Below the pieces are notes generated by a model that worked only from the letters and a program-made list of their open reading frames with translations, did no database searches and was not told the origin of the DNA. Position numbers and translations under genes: made by a program. Positions 45,707-56,576 of a stretch of 64,000 bases of DNA are shown piece by piece. Numbering within the stretch: the stretch's first letter is position 1; every line of letters starts with the position of its first letter. Source of the DNA: Silene latifolia (Eukaryota > Streptophyta > Magnoliopsida > Caryophyllales > Caryophyllaceae); contig NC_133531.1 of assembly GCF_048544455.1 (NCBI RefSeq), forward strand, positions 65,820,099 through 65,884,098. The letters are read 5' to 3'.

Positions 45707-47907
45707 TGTAAAGAACTACAAATATGGAGGAAAAGGAAATATTAACACTTGTCTTTTTAAATCATACTTGCAAATTAACAAGATATGAACATTTATATAG
45801 TGACCTCTACCCAACTATAATAAATGATTCCAAGATCCAAATTCATATTAACTTGGGCACGGTATGGCCGATGAAACCCTTATCAATATAACTCGGTGGA
45901 CTAACTCTTTAATCGATTCTACTTTTAGAACTCTCGGTCGATAAAATTACTTTAATATTTATCTATAGCCCGGAACACATGCGACTACGGTCGCGAATAC
46001 TTCTGTTGAGCTCAATCCAAATTTCGAATAAATGTGTCCATGATCCAAATCCACATCAACTCGGGCACGGTATGGCCGATGAAACCCTCATTAACATGAA
46101 CTCGGTGGATACACACTCATCACCCACTTCCCCTACGTAACAAGGTTTGTACCCCGGTAGGGCCGAGTGCACTCCCTCGCGAAATAGGTTTTCATGGTTT
46201 CTACTATTTGGTAAGGCTATGTCTCAATTGTTTGTTTTAGCGAGAGGTCATGTCAATTTATTATCTATCACGTTTTAAGTGAACTAAAGCGGTGAACTAC
46301 GATAATTCTAATTGACACGGTCGATAAACTCGATAAAATAAGGATGCATGTTTTAGTATGGCGATTTAGCGATGCATGCGACATAAAATAAAATGCAAGC
46401 ATAAAAATAAATAAACAAATCCTAGTATGGCCTTTCCTATAATAGAAAAACTATTTAACTATTACAAATTCGGAAACCAACTCCATTGGTCCCTTGAACT
46501 TCGGTTGTGGCACGCATCTCGAGGTAACACCGTCTTTATGTATCGCCATTCTTGAAGAAATCCGTCTTTGGGAACTCCGGAATGAATAAAATTACATAAT
46601 AAATTACATAATTTCCTATTATACATTTGTAACTAAAATAAAATAAATCTATTAAATTACAAAACGGTGATACGAGATCACAATAAAAATTACAACCGAA
46701 TCGATATTCCCATACATTTCGGGAAATACCAATTAAAATCTAAGGCCATACTAAGTAAAATTACATAATTCAAAATTACATAAATTAAAATTATGACAAT
46801 CATAAAGGAAAAATGCAGCATTATAATATGTATGAACATGCCCAATTTTATGCTAAATCGCCTTTAATTAGCCAATATCGTATATTACTCGGTTTTTACG
46901 GATTTGCGTGATTTCAACATTTTATAATCACAAAAATACATAAACTCATATTTATGCATAAGTTAATTACCCTAACCTCTTAGGACTCAAAATTTAGTCT
47001 TCATTAATAATTTGACCATAATTAACCCATATTTTATAAAATTGTTCATAAATGGACCAAAAATTACAAAAATAAGCTATAAACTTCAAATAAATCACAA
47101 AATTTCAAATAAATTCAAAATTTGAAATTTAAACTCATGAACATTCTGGAAAAATACCATGACACTCATAATGTTCAAAATCTTAGGTTAAAAAGTTCGA
47201 AATTTTTCCGGAAAAACAATGTTGCGGTTTATCGATTTTTAATAAAATAATCATAAAAACATGGAAAAAATTATTTTCATTAACTTTTCAATTTTAGATA
47301 TGAAAAAGATAATAAAATGCAACATTAGACGTTTTTCCTAAGTCATAGATTATGTTTTATTAATTTTCCACTAATAATGTCACTATTTATGCTATTTTTC
47401 TTCAAAAATCCATAAATCATGCAAAAAGACTTCTTTATAGCCAATTATTTTACACACATCTTGTAAAATTGCATGTGACAACATATTAATTTTCTATGAC
47501 CCGATTCGAAATTTAACTCACATTAACCTATTTTTCACCTAAATCCGAATTTAATAATGAAAAATTCATTTTTCGAGCATAACAAGTCCAAAAATTATGA
47601 AAATTTACAGGTTATCTCAAAATAATATGTGACAACATATCCAAAAATCAATGGAAAATTCGAAGTATAGCTAATTTTAGACCAAATGACATTTTTACTC
47701 ATAAAATCATATTTAAATGCCATTATTGTATAATATGAACAATAAAAATCCGTAAAATTAACCAAAATATCCTAAAACATTTTAGGACCAGAAATATTAA
47801 CATGCATAAAATAATTTCGTGATATCTCATAATAACACAAATTTTACATGTTTTATATGTTATTCTTATAACTCGGAAAAACTTTTAATCGATTTGCATG
47901 CAAACAA
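45707..47907 (-). other. Long AT-rich leader of copia (2.2 kb)
   Basis: No ORF of note between primer site and the polyprotein start. Very A/T-rich with many AAAATTACA-like words. Copia elements usually carry about 1 kb of gag here, so gag has been lost or has diverged beyond recognition. Confidence 0.6.
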
Positions 47908-47927
47908 CCGTGGCTCTTGATACCGAT
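47908..47927 (-). other. Primer binding site of copia
   Basis: On the - strand TCGGTATCAAGAGCCACGG next to the LTR; related to the tRNA-Met-type word GGTATCAGAGCC with one extra A. Confidence 0.65.
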
Positions 47928-49169
47928 TGAATGAAATGTAGATCTTTATACATACTAACATACTCATATATGTCTTAATTAATTTGTCATAAAATTAAAG
48001 GTGGAACTTATGCATGCAAACTAATAAAAGAAATGAGAAAGAAACATTATTCTTACAATGGGTATTTCGGTTTAATGGGCACAAAAGAAATCTCCTTTTC
48101 TTTTGTTCTTGAGCTTTCCTTTAATGGAAGAAACAAGATCCAAGTATAGGATCTCTCCTTAGGAATAATACCCAAAGCTAACTCTTAATCTAATTAATAT
48201 TATATGAGCTAGTATAATATTATTCTTGTGAAAAATTAACCAAAAATTGTTTGGTTTTGGCTCCTAAAACCGGGTAGGAGAAGAGGTGAGGAAGAGTGTT
48301 ATTTTTATCTCTCTAAAAATAATAATATGAAGTGAATGAATAATTATCATCTTACACCCATTCATATGGTGAATGATAAAATAAAATAAGCAAAAGAAAC
48401 CTTGTTCTTTCCAAGGGAAAACCGGGTAGGGTGGAGGAGAATGGCCAATGCATGGTCTTTGTGCTCTTACACAAAAAACACTAGGTATGCATGCCTAAAA
48501 TTAGAGTAATAATAATGAATTCCACTAATCTTAATTAACACAATACAATTTGTTACTCACACCCATATTTCGGTCCATTTGAAGATAAAATGGAATCCAT
48601 TTTATTTTTGTCAAATGTAAATATGTAACATAAATTTGTTATGTATTTTTAACATATTAAAAATCAACGTATTAATAAAAATACGTCATATACAAAATCG
48701 ATTTAGTAATTCATAATTACTTGTGCCAAAATATTTTACCAATTTATAAATCATATTTATAATAATTCATTCAAATCCAATTGTTTCTTTAAACAATAAT
48801 TTCATCCGAGTAATGATACAATTCGATTAGTCAGACCGTATCTCATTTAATCACATTTCAATTTGATACGTAAATTTTACTTCCAAAATCGTCCGTCAAT
48901 TTTTCAAGTAATTTAATTAACTCGTAACATTATGCGATTAATTAAATGATCAATTAAGAGTGTTGCCCTATAGGTATGACCTAGGGGGTCAACTGATCAC
49001 CACCGTCACACGACAGTAATGTCAAACTCTAGTCAGCCAATCATTACCGATATATGTTGACCAGTTGACAGTAACAAAATTACTTCCCAATTGTATTCTT
49101 TAAAATGAGATTTAATAATGATATTTAAATCATGTGATCGCACTATTGTTGAGGACACATTTCCCAACA
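47928..49169 (-). repeat. 5' LTR of the copia element (1242 bp)
   Basis: Same termini as the 3' LTR; lacks 18 bp present in the other copy near 40833-40850. Confidence 0.95.
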
Positions 49170-49863
49170 GAGCCTCCTTTAACCTGTTAAAAGCTAGAAG
49201 GCACTCATCAGTAAACTTAAAGACAGCATCCTTAAGGAGCAATTGTGTAAGTGGTTTAGCAATTTTTGAAAAATCCTTAATGAAACGCCGATAGAAACCA
49301 GCGTGACCAAGGAAACTCCTCACTCCTTTAACATTCATGGGAGGAGGCAATTGCTCAATCACCTGCACCTTTGCTTTATCAACATGTATACCCTTATCAG
49401 AAATCAGATGCCCTAATACAACTCCCTCAATGACCATGAACTGACAATTTTCCCAGTTTAAAACAAGATTAGCATCAATACAACGCTGCATGACTTTATC
49501 AAGGTTAGCTAAACAACGATAAAAGTCATTACTATAAACTGAGAAATCATCCATAAATACCTACATAATATTCTCTATATAATCAGAAAAAATCCCCATC
49601 ATGCACCTCTGAAAGGTAGCTGGGGCGTTACACAATTCGAAGGGCATCCTGCGGTACGCAAAAACAACCAGTGGACAGGTAAAAGTGGTCTTACTCTGAT
49701 CATCCGGATGAATGGGGATCTGAAAGAACCCTGAATATCCGTCTAGAAAACAGAAAAATTTGTTAGAAGCAAGTCTTTCAGTCATTTGGTCTACAAAAGG
49801 GAGGGGGAAATGATCTTTCTTGGTGGCGGCATTCAACTGTCTATAATCAATGCACATCCGCCA
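49170..49863 (-). pseudogene. Reverse transcriptase core of B
   Basis: MCIDYRQLNAATKKDHFPLPFVDQM, FLDGYSGFFQIPIHP, FAYRRMPFELCNAPATFQRCM, then a TAG at the catalytic loop and VFMDDFSVYS with the F-M-D-D site, then NVKGVRSFLGHAGFYRRFIKDFS. Stops: TAG near 49861 and TAG near 49561. The frame ends at the copia LTR within LLAFNRLKEAL and resumes at 40132. It copies element RNA into DNA in intact relatives. Confidence 0.88.
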
Positions 49864-52630
49864 CTATGTCACAACTCGTGTTGGTATTAATTCATTTTTC
49901 TCATTTTTAACCACGATAGTCCCTCCTTTCTTCAGAACTACCTGAACTGGGCTAACCCACTTGGAGTTGCCAACTGTATAAATAATACCTGCATCGAGTA
50001 GTTTCATCACCTCAGCCATAACAACTTCCTGCATCTTCGAGTTCAACTTGCGTTGACCTTGTCTGTAAGGCTTGTGGACTTCCTCCAGCTCTATCCTGTG
50101 CATACAAATATCAGGGCTGATGCCCTTAATATCATCCAAAGAGTAATCTAAAGCCTTCCTGTTTTTCTTAAGCACACACATCAAAGCAGAAAGCTGGTTA
50201 TCATTAAGCTTAGCACTAACAATAGCTGGGTACTGCTCCGTATCATCTAGAAAAACATACTTAAGATTAGGAGGAAGTGGCTTACGCTCTGGCACCTTTA
50301 CCTCTACAATAGAGACAGAATCGACTTCAATGGTATAGCAAGTGTTTACCAAATTATCGTTGGCCAGGCTTAAGAGCATCTCATCTTCTTCCTCTGTGAG
50401 CTCGTAGCTCTCCATTGAGGCTACCAAAGCATCTGGCTCCTCAGCATTCTCCGCTGTATTACCTGCACTCTCATCTAAACGGGTTAGATCAGCTAAGGGA
50501 TCCTTGGCTAAAGATTCCCTCCAGTTATAATTAACAGCTCTGTCAACAATATCAATGGAATAACACGTATCATCATCATCAGGTTCAGTAGCCTTACGAG
50601 CAAGACTGAACTCAATGGTGTCATCTCCTACCTCTAAGGTTATAATTCCGCGTTTGACATCTATTACAGCCCCAGTTGTATGTAAAAATGGTCTACCTAA
50701 AATAATAGGTATCTGACTGTCCTCTGCAATGTCCAAAACAACGAAATCGACAGGAATAAAGAACTTACCCACTTGAACGGGTACATCCTCTAAGACTTCT
50801 AAAGGTCTCTGAGTCGATCTATTTGCCATCTGAAGGGTAATATCGGTCACCTTAAGTCTACCAATATTTAGCCTTTCGCAAACAAAATATGGTATGACAC
50901 TGACACTGGCCCCTAAATCGCAAAGGGCCTTTCCAATTTCGTGGTTACCTATAGTGCAGGGAATTGAAAAACTACCCGGATCCTTTAATTTAGGTGGTAT
51001 ATTAATTTGCGAAAGAGCATTGCATTCTTCCACAAAAGCAACATTACCATCATCATGAAAATTTCTCTTACGATTCAAAATGTCTTTCATAAATTTAGCG
51101 TAAGAGGGTACCTGGGTAATTAGATCAGTGAAAGGAATGGTTACCTCGAGATTCTTGACCATTTCCAAAAACTTACCAAACTTGCGCTCTAGCGTAGTAT
51201 TCTTTAAACGCTCCGGATACGGGACTGCAACACTGGCCGTAGGATCAGCAACCTTCGGCTTCCGTAAGTTTAAAACTTCCGTCAAATCATTAATAAGTAT
51301 AGAATCATGCAGATTAGTTGACGGATTTGCGTCCCTGCATCGAGACCGTCGATCGACCATTGGTCTCGGTCGATCGACCAATCTGGCTGGGCATGAACAG
51401 TTTCTGGTAAGAAACTGCTTCGTCAAAAACTTCCGTCGATCGACTGACATTGGTGGTCGACCGCATGTGATGTGCTCAATTAGTTTCTGGTCATAAACTT
51501 TTTCATCAGGTATTCCGGTCGATCGACTGCAGTTGTTGGTCGATCGACCACTGGTACTGACGATAAAGTTCTTTTTCGCACCAGAAATTGAATTTTTCTT
51601 TTCATCCTTTCCCGAGTCTTCTCTTAGCTTATCGGGACCATCATAAGAAAGGCCACTTCGGAGATTAATGGCATTAATGGTTTCAATTGGTCCTTCACAT
51701 TTGCTTGAAGAATTGGCGGCTTGCCTAGCCTCTAAATTCTCCAACTTCTTGACAAAATTCTTTGCAGATTCAATCCCGGCTTCTTCTATTTTCGTGACTT
51801 GGACCAAAAGAGTTCGGACTAGGTCTCTCAATTCCGCGGTCTCATCTGAATTATGGACAGGAATTTCAACTCTTTCCTTAGAAGCTTCAGAGGTCTCGAG
51901 CTTCTCGAGACGGGCAGTAATAGAAGTTATGAGTGTCACAACGGCACTCATTTCATCACTTTGCTTTCGCGACTTTCCACCCGAACTTCAAAACTCGGCT
52001 CTATGGACTGCCATCTCCTCAATAGTGTTCCAACCTTTATTCTGACCGGTATTATTTTGGAACCTACCATTCGCAGCTGCGTCCAGGATAACCTTGTAGT
52101 CATCATATAAAGCATTATAGAATAAGTTGCAAAGGTACCACTGCTGGAAACCATGGTGAGGGACGGCCCGAACCAAACTCTTGAAACGTCCCCATGCTTC
52201 ACAAAAGCCCTCATCAGGTCCTTGCTGGAAATTTATAATTTTACTTCTCAAGGCATCAGTCTTTGCAAGTGGGAAGTATTTTTTGTAGAAAGCTAATGCT
52301 AGAGATGTCCAATCTGTGACTCCAGCTGCTACCCTATCAAGGTAGCGGTACCAATATCGCGCCGAATCCTTCAAGGAGTATAAGAACATTATCCCCTTTA
52401 CATCATCCTGGGTCACCCCAGTCGGTACAGGTATGGAACAATGATGAGTACGTGAAAATTTCCATGTGCTTCAAAGGATCCTCGTCCGGTAGACCAGAAA
52501 ACTGATTTCGCTCCACTAAATCAATATAAGGGGAACGAAATTCGAATTTACCAGTAGTAGGGGTGGGTAAAACGTATCCCTTTGGAACATGCTGCTCTTG
52601 TGGCTGAAGATTGTCATATATTGTAGTCAT
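49864..52630 (-). pseudogene. gag-protease of B
   Basis: From ATG 52630: capsid region like that of A, a frameshift near 52.44 kb, a TGA at 51988-51990, then an open frame to 49864. That frame holds the linker with SGRST / VDRPR units (palindromes 51346-51550), a protease with CDLGASVSVIPYFV, ANRST, VGKFFIPVDFV and ILGRPFLHT, an acidic stretch, and the start of reverse transcriptase (LLDAGIIYTVGNSKWVSPVQ). Three disabling changes by direct reading. D-L-G replaces D-T-G of A. A related, intact copy would make particles and process the polyprotein. Confidence 0.88.
51346..51550. repeat. GTCGATCGAC palindrome cluster inside gag of B
   Basis: Six variants (51346, 51368, 51434, 51453, 51517, 51538) in coding sequence, at the position equivalent to 1613-1792 of A. 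Confidence 0.85.
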
Positions 52631-52791
52631 GTTCACAAAACTGAGAGTACTCAAGTCTTCCTCTCAAAAACCTGTCTTCTAACTGTGCAAAAGCAAAACT
52701 AGAAGCAAGAGTAAGCAACGGCCTCAAGGAACCAAAGTTCCTTGAGACAAGAAAAATAAACTAAAAATAAAGCAAACAGAATTACACCGTC

Positions 52792-52809
52792 TCCCCGGCA
52801 ACGGCGCTA
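52792..52809 (-). other. Primer binding site of B with one mismatch
   Basis: On the - strand TAGCGCCGTTGCCGGGGA: the tRNA-Asp word with G to A at the second base, 5 bp from the LTR. Confidence 0.85.
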
Positions 52810-52814
52810 AAATT

Positions 52815-54113
52815 TGATACCGTCGTTTTGTATCAAAATTAAATTTATAAATCCGAACTAAAACTATAGACAGTGATAGTAAGGGTCGAACCACAGAGAG
52901 ACAAGATCAATTCTATTTGCTAATTTTTAATCTATTGAAGTAACAATTTAAATGGGGGTTTTGAATTGGTCTGATTTTAAAGACTAATTAACAAAATAAA
53001 GAGTTTCTCAAATAAAATAAAGAGAGATCAGGAACTTCGGTTCACCATGGCTAAGGTCAGGTCAAAAGAGATAGCAGAGGTCTTGTAACGGTCTCAGGGA
53101 GTAAGAGCAAGCCTTTCGATCAATGCTCAAATTTAACCTTACGGTCTTCCAATTCCCTAGAATTTCTCAAGCTTTCGCTCAAAGGAAATTCCAAAACTAA
53201 TGAAAATCTAACCTACTAATCTTTCAATCTAGCAAGATGGGTTTATCAAAAGGAAACAAGATCGATACGGAAGAAATCATACTAATAAATCGACCTAATT
53301 TATGCCATGGCTCACCTCGTTCCCAATCAAGATAATTAGCTATGCATGATCAAAACTATAACAATTGCAAATTTAAAGACATACAATGAAATTGACATGA
53401 TTGAAATTGAATTTAAGACAAAGGATTAAAACTGAATTGCTTGAATAAGAACTAATAGCAACAAGAATTGAATTGACAAGAAATAAAAGAAGAAGGAAAT
53501 TGCATTAAAGAGCTTACTAAAGAATTGATGAACAAAGTAAAATGAAATTGGAATCCGTCGTCTCACTTTCTTGTCTCCAAACTGGATCTAAACTTGAGTT
53601 CTTGAATAATGAAAAGCATGACCAAAATTATTGATGCATAACTACTGATAAACGTCCCTCCAATAGTTAATTACAATTGGGCTTTTAAAAATCTAAAACA
53701 TAAAATCAATCTCAGCCTCGCGGCCTGGTCGATCGACTAAGAGATATGGTCGATCGACCAGCCAGTGCAGTACAGTAGCTTCTGCTAAACTTCCACGATC
53801 GATCGACCGGAGGTGTTGGTCGATCGACCAACTACACTGTGCAGAAACATCCTCTTCTCTTCAAAACAGTCTCTTCACTCCATGCACGCATCCCGAGGTG
53901 AACGAGTCCGAACTCCCATCTTCTAAGTTTCCATAAAGTCGCTTCCGGAGGACGATTTAAGCTTGGTTTAGCTCACTTCCACTTATTCCTACAATAAATC
54001 ATAGAAATTGCAAAGTAAACCGTTTCGGGAGAAATAGTAGCTTTAAACTAACAAATACGCATGGAAATACGTGCCAAAACTGCGAATAAAGTGTATAGAA
54101 TATGCACGTATCA
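52815..54113 (-). repeat. 5' LTR of element B (1299 bp)
   Basis: Same termini as the 3' LTR; palindrome cluster at 53727-53830. Confidence 0.95.
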
Positions 54114-54135
54114 GGAATCCTGGGGAAGGCCTAAA

Positions 54136-54146
54136 GAGGCGCGAGC
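54136..54146 (+). promoter_or_regulatory. GAGGCGCGAGC upstream of antisense ORF 1
   Basis: LTR-type motif 58 bp before the TATA box, followed by CCTGGCGA and CCCCTTTTTCTG as upstream of antisense ORF 2. Confidence 0.5.
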
Positions 54147-54203
54147 AGCCTGGCGATAGAAGCCGACTCTCCCCTTTTTCTGAAAAATGCGCTGATCATT
54201 TTG

Positions 54204-54211
54204 TATAAATA
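54204..54211 (+). promoter_or_regulatory. TATA box of antisense ORF 1
   Basis: TATAAATA followed by GGGACG. Transcription would start near 54235, 60 bp before the chosen ATG. Confidence 0.6.
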
Positions 54212-54294
54212 GGGACGTTTGCGCTTCATTGTTTCATCATTCGAAAAACAAAAACATCTCTACAAAACCTCTTCTTCTTCCACAAAAATATTTC

Positions 54295-55752
54295 ATGGAT
54301 GCTTTTGAGAACGCATTGCGGCAATGGTGCCGGGATTTGTCGCCTCCCGAAAAGTATCAACTCGTTTACATGGGAGTTGGTCAATTGTTGGTGCTTCGTC
54401 AAGTCAAGGTGCAACCTTCGTTTCTTGAAGCATGTTCTCGGTTTTGGGATTCGAAACACCATGTTTTTGTTTTCCCAAAAGGTGAGCTTTGTCCTCTTGC
54501 CGAAGAAGTTGGAGCCATTGGTGGGTGGCCGGGTTGTGTTCCGGTGCTTCCTCTAACTCGGTTGTGCTACAAGGAGACATTCCGTTCCATGTTGGGCTTA
54601 TCAACGAGCCAAATAAACTTTCTTCTTGCTCCACATGGTGTGGATATGTTGGCTCTTATCAACATCTTTTCAAACCGATTAGATGTTAATGTCTCGGAGG
54701 TGGCTAGGAGAAGAGCTTTTGCATTTTGCCTTGTCCATGTGTACCTCTTTGTTGATCTCTTGAAGAAGGAGGGGCCAAGATGCCATGGTAGCATGACCCT
54801 TATCCATGTGATTGAGCAAATGGAGCATGGTAGAGATCTATCATGGTTGGTGCTTGGAGAGATTATCCAAGCTTTGGACAAGGAAGGCTCTTGTGGAGAA
54901 GCTCCCTCTTTCGGATCCCCAAGGATCCTCAAAGTGTGGCTATTGAAGAGGCTAAGGTATGTAGAGCCTCCGGTTGATTCTTCATCTTATTCCTTCCGTC
55001 ATCTTACCATGAGTAAGAAGTTGTACTCGGATAGTTTCGCTTCCACCGAGGCTTATTGGGCCGCAAGATTGGCGGAGGAGGGGGGTCCTCATATCCGTTG
55101 GGTGGTGCCGTGGTGGAAATTGAGGTCCTTCACGGGGTTGCCCGCTTCGGGTGCTAGTCCTCGTTCTTTGATGGTGGTGGGTTTGAAGGTTGTTTCCTTC
55201 ATATATCCTGAAAGGCTCATGAGGCAAATGGGGCGTCAACAAAAGGTGCCCACTCAAGATACTCTTGTCCAAGAGAATGTTTTCCGGAATTCCGAGCTTG
55301 TGGAGTTTTTCGAAAGATGGTGGGCCACTCGGCCGCTTTGGGAGGTGCCAAACCCCGTTGTCACGACATGGGTGACTCCCGCTTATGTCAAGTGGTCACG
55401 TGCTCCGTCCTTGGAAGAGAGATCCAAATTCCGTAAGGACGAGGTTATCGACTTGAAGTACCGAGAGGTTGGCAAGGCCAACCGTGCCTTCTTTGAGGAC
55501 TATGTTGATGGAGCTACCCCCGATGTGATGAGACCACCGAAGAGGAGGAGTTCCGGTCCCAAGAATATGGTGGGCCGTGCATTGGCTCGTCTTGGGTGGA
55601 ATATGGGGTCTTATGCTAGTCCGGAGGCCGTCGCCGTCTTAGATCCGTTGAGGATCCGTTCTGAGGAAGAAGTCCATGCTAGGCGGGCCAACAAGAAGAA
55701 CAAGGGGAAGATGTACCCCGAAGGAAAAGGCAAGGGTAGAATGGAAGAGTGA
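54295..55752 (+). CDS. Antisense ORF 1 of R: plant-mobile-domain-like protein
   Basis: 485 codons, fully open, on the strand opposite to gag-pol. ATG 54295 (MDAFENALRQW) is preferred over ATG 54229 because the TATA box is at 54204, which puts the upstream ATG before the expected start site. The N-terminal part has the pattern of the plant mobile domain / DUF7745 family often carried by Tat elements (FLEACSRFWDSKHHVFVFPKGELCPLAEEVGAIGGWPG). The C-terminus is strongly basic (RANKKNKGKM, KGKGRM), as in nucleic-acid-binding tails. AATAAA at 55944-55949 could serve as poly(A) signal. No signal peptide or membrane span. Athila B inserted 86 bp upstream of the TATA box. The domain name is from memory of the pattern; molecular function unknown. 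Confidence 0.72.
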   Translation: MDAFENALRQWCRDLSPPEKYQLVYMGVGQLLVLRQVKVQPSFLEACSRFWDSKHHVFVFPKGELCPLAEEVGAIGGWPGCVPVLPLTRLCYKETFRSMLGLSTSQINFLLAPHGVDMLALINIFSNRLDVNVSEVARRRAFAFCLVHVYLFVDLLKKEGPRCHGSMTLIHVIEQMEHGRDLSWLVLGEIIQALDKEGSCGEAPSFGSPRILKVWLLKRLRYVEPPVDSSSYSFRHLTMSKKLYSDSFASTEAYWAARLAEEGGPHIRWVVPWWKLRSFTGLPASGASPRSLMVVGLKVVSFIYPERLMRQMGRQQKVPTQDTLVQENVFRNSELVEFFERWWATRPLWEVPNPVVTTWVTPAYVKWSRAPSLEERSKFRKDEVIDLKYREVGKANRAFFEDYVDGATPDVMRPPKRRSSGPKNMVGRALARLGWNMGSYASPEAVAVLDPLRIRSEEEVHARRANKKNKGKMYPEGKGKGRMEE

Positions 55753-56227
55753 AGACATCCATTACCCACTTTATTATTATGTTGTATTATTGTTGTGAGT
55801 TTTTATTATGTTGTACTAGCTAGTTATTGTGTGTTTTGTGCTAGTTTTATTATGTGAGGTGTGTTAGTTGACACCTTAGCTTTGACAAGTTGTAGACTCG
55901 TCGAGCTTTATTTATTATTGAAATTGTAATCCCTCCCATTATTAATAAAATAAGAGGATTGCTTGTGTCGAAAATTTTGAACGCTTGTTTCTTCCATCCA
56001 TTTGGTGAAGCAATTCAATTTGAATCGTTCTAAACATTTGCACTTGTAAAAGTGGTATTTTGTGGAAAGGGAGAAAGGCTTATTTTGTATTTTTGTGGGA
56101 AAAAGGGAATGGTTTTCCCTTTTCTCTTTTTTTTGGGATGTTTTTGTACGTGGGGATTTTTTTGTATGGGGATGGTTGTTTTTGATTGTGGGAATGGTTG
56201 TATCCTTCTTGTGTAAGAAATGACTAC

Positions 56228-56270
56228 CTACGTATTCACCTGGAGAGGTGAAATCAAACCATGATCGTAG
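56228..56270. other. Structured CTACGTA...CGTAG block, copy 1
   Basis: Outer CTACG / CGTAG stem enclosing CACCTGGAGAGGTG, preceded by TTCTTGTGTAAGAA. Confidence 0.5.
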
Positions 56271-56335
56271 TTCGAAATGTTTTGTAAATTTGATTGGGTT
56301 TTGTGGTTGTATCCCTCATGCATAAGAGGGACTGC

Positions 56336-56378
56336 CTACGTATCCACCTGAAGAGGTGAAATCAAACCATGCTCGTAG
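56336..56378. other. Structured CTACGTA...CGTAG block, copy 2
   Basis: Outer CTACG / CGTAG stem enclosing CACCTGAAGAGGTG, preceded by CCCTCATGCATAAGAGGG. Tandem copy of 56228-56270, offset 108 bp. Confidence 0.5.
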
Positions 56379-56576
56379 TTCAGGGGGTTGTTTTGTTTTA
56401 GTGCAAATGGACGTTGCCTTTGACATATCAAAGAACATTCGAAACGGGCAAGGTGTCGTAGCTTAGACTCGATAAAACATGCAATTTTAAATCAGAACAC
56501 ATTGAGAAACTTGACTTGAAAAAGGTTGAGGTCGTTGCTAGTTGTAAAACTAGGCTTGGTCGTTGGTTGTTATGGT

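Larger units (their letters stand above)
40133..49169 (-). mobile_element. Ty1/copia retrotransposon (9037 bp)
   Basis: LTRs 47928-49169 (5') and 40133-41390 (3') are about 99% alike apart from an 18-bp deletion in the right copy. Flanked by perfect duplication GAGCC (40128-40132 and 49170-49174). Inserted in the RT/RNase H junction of B. The polyprotein is frameshifted in RNase H, and the gag N-terminus is not recognisable. Confidence 0.96.
33065..54113 (-). mobile_element. Element B: Athila gypsy retrotransposon, interrupted by copia
   Basis: Complete: 5' LTR 52815-54113, primer site, gag-protease-RT, RNase H, integrase, env-position ATHILA ORF, 3' UTR, polypurine tract, 3' LTR 33065-34361. 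Flanked by perfect duplication GGAAT (33060-33064 and 54114-54118), so it is one insertion into R. The LTRs differ by about 25 substitutions and a few 1-2 bp indels by eye (about 98% identity). Without the copia insertion it is about 12 kb. Confidence 0.95.
55753..56576. other. Region between antisense ORF 1 and integrase
   Basis: AATAAA at 55944, then T-rich DNA and two copies of a structured block (56205-56278 and 56310-56386). No gene. Confidence 0.55.

Noticed and set aside
54229..54294. Upstream ATG of antisense ORF 1
   Set aside because: Only 25 bp from the TATA box, so it would fall before or at the transcription start.
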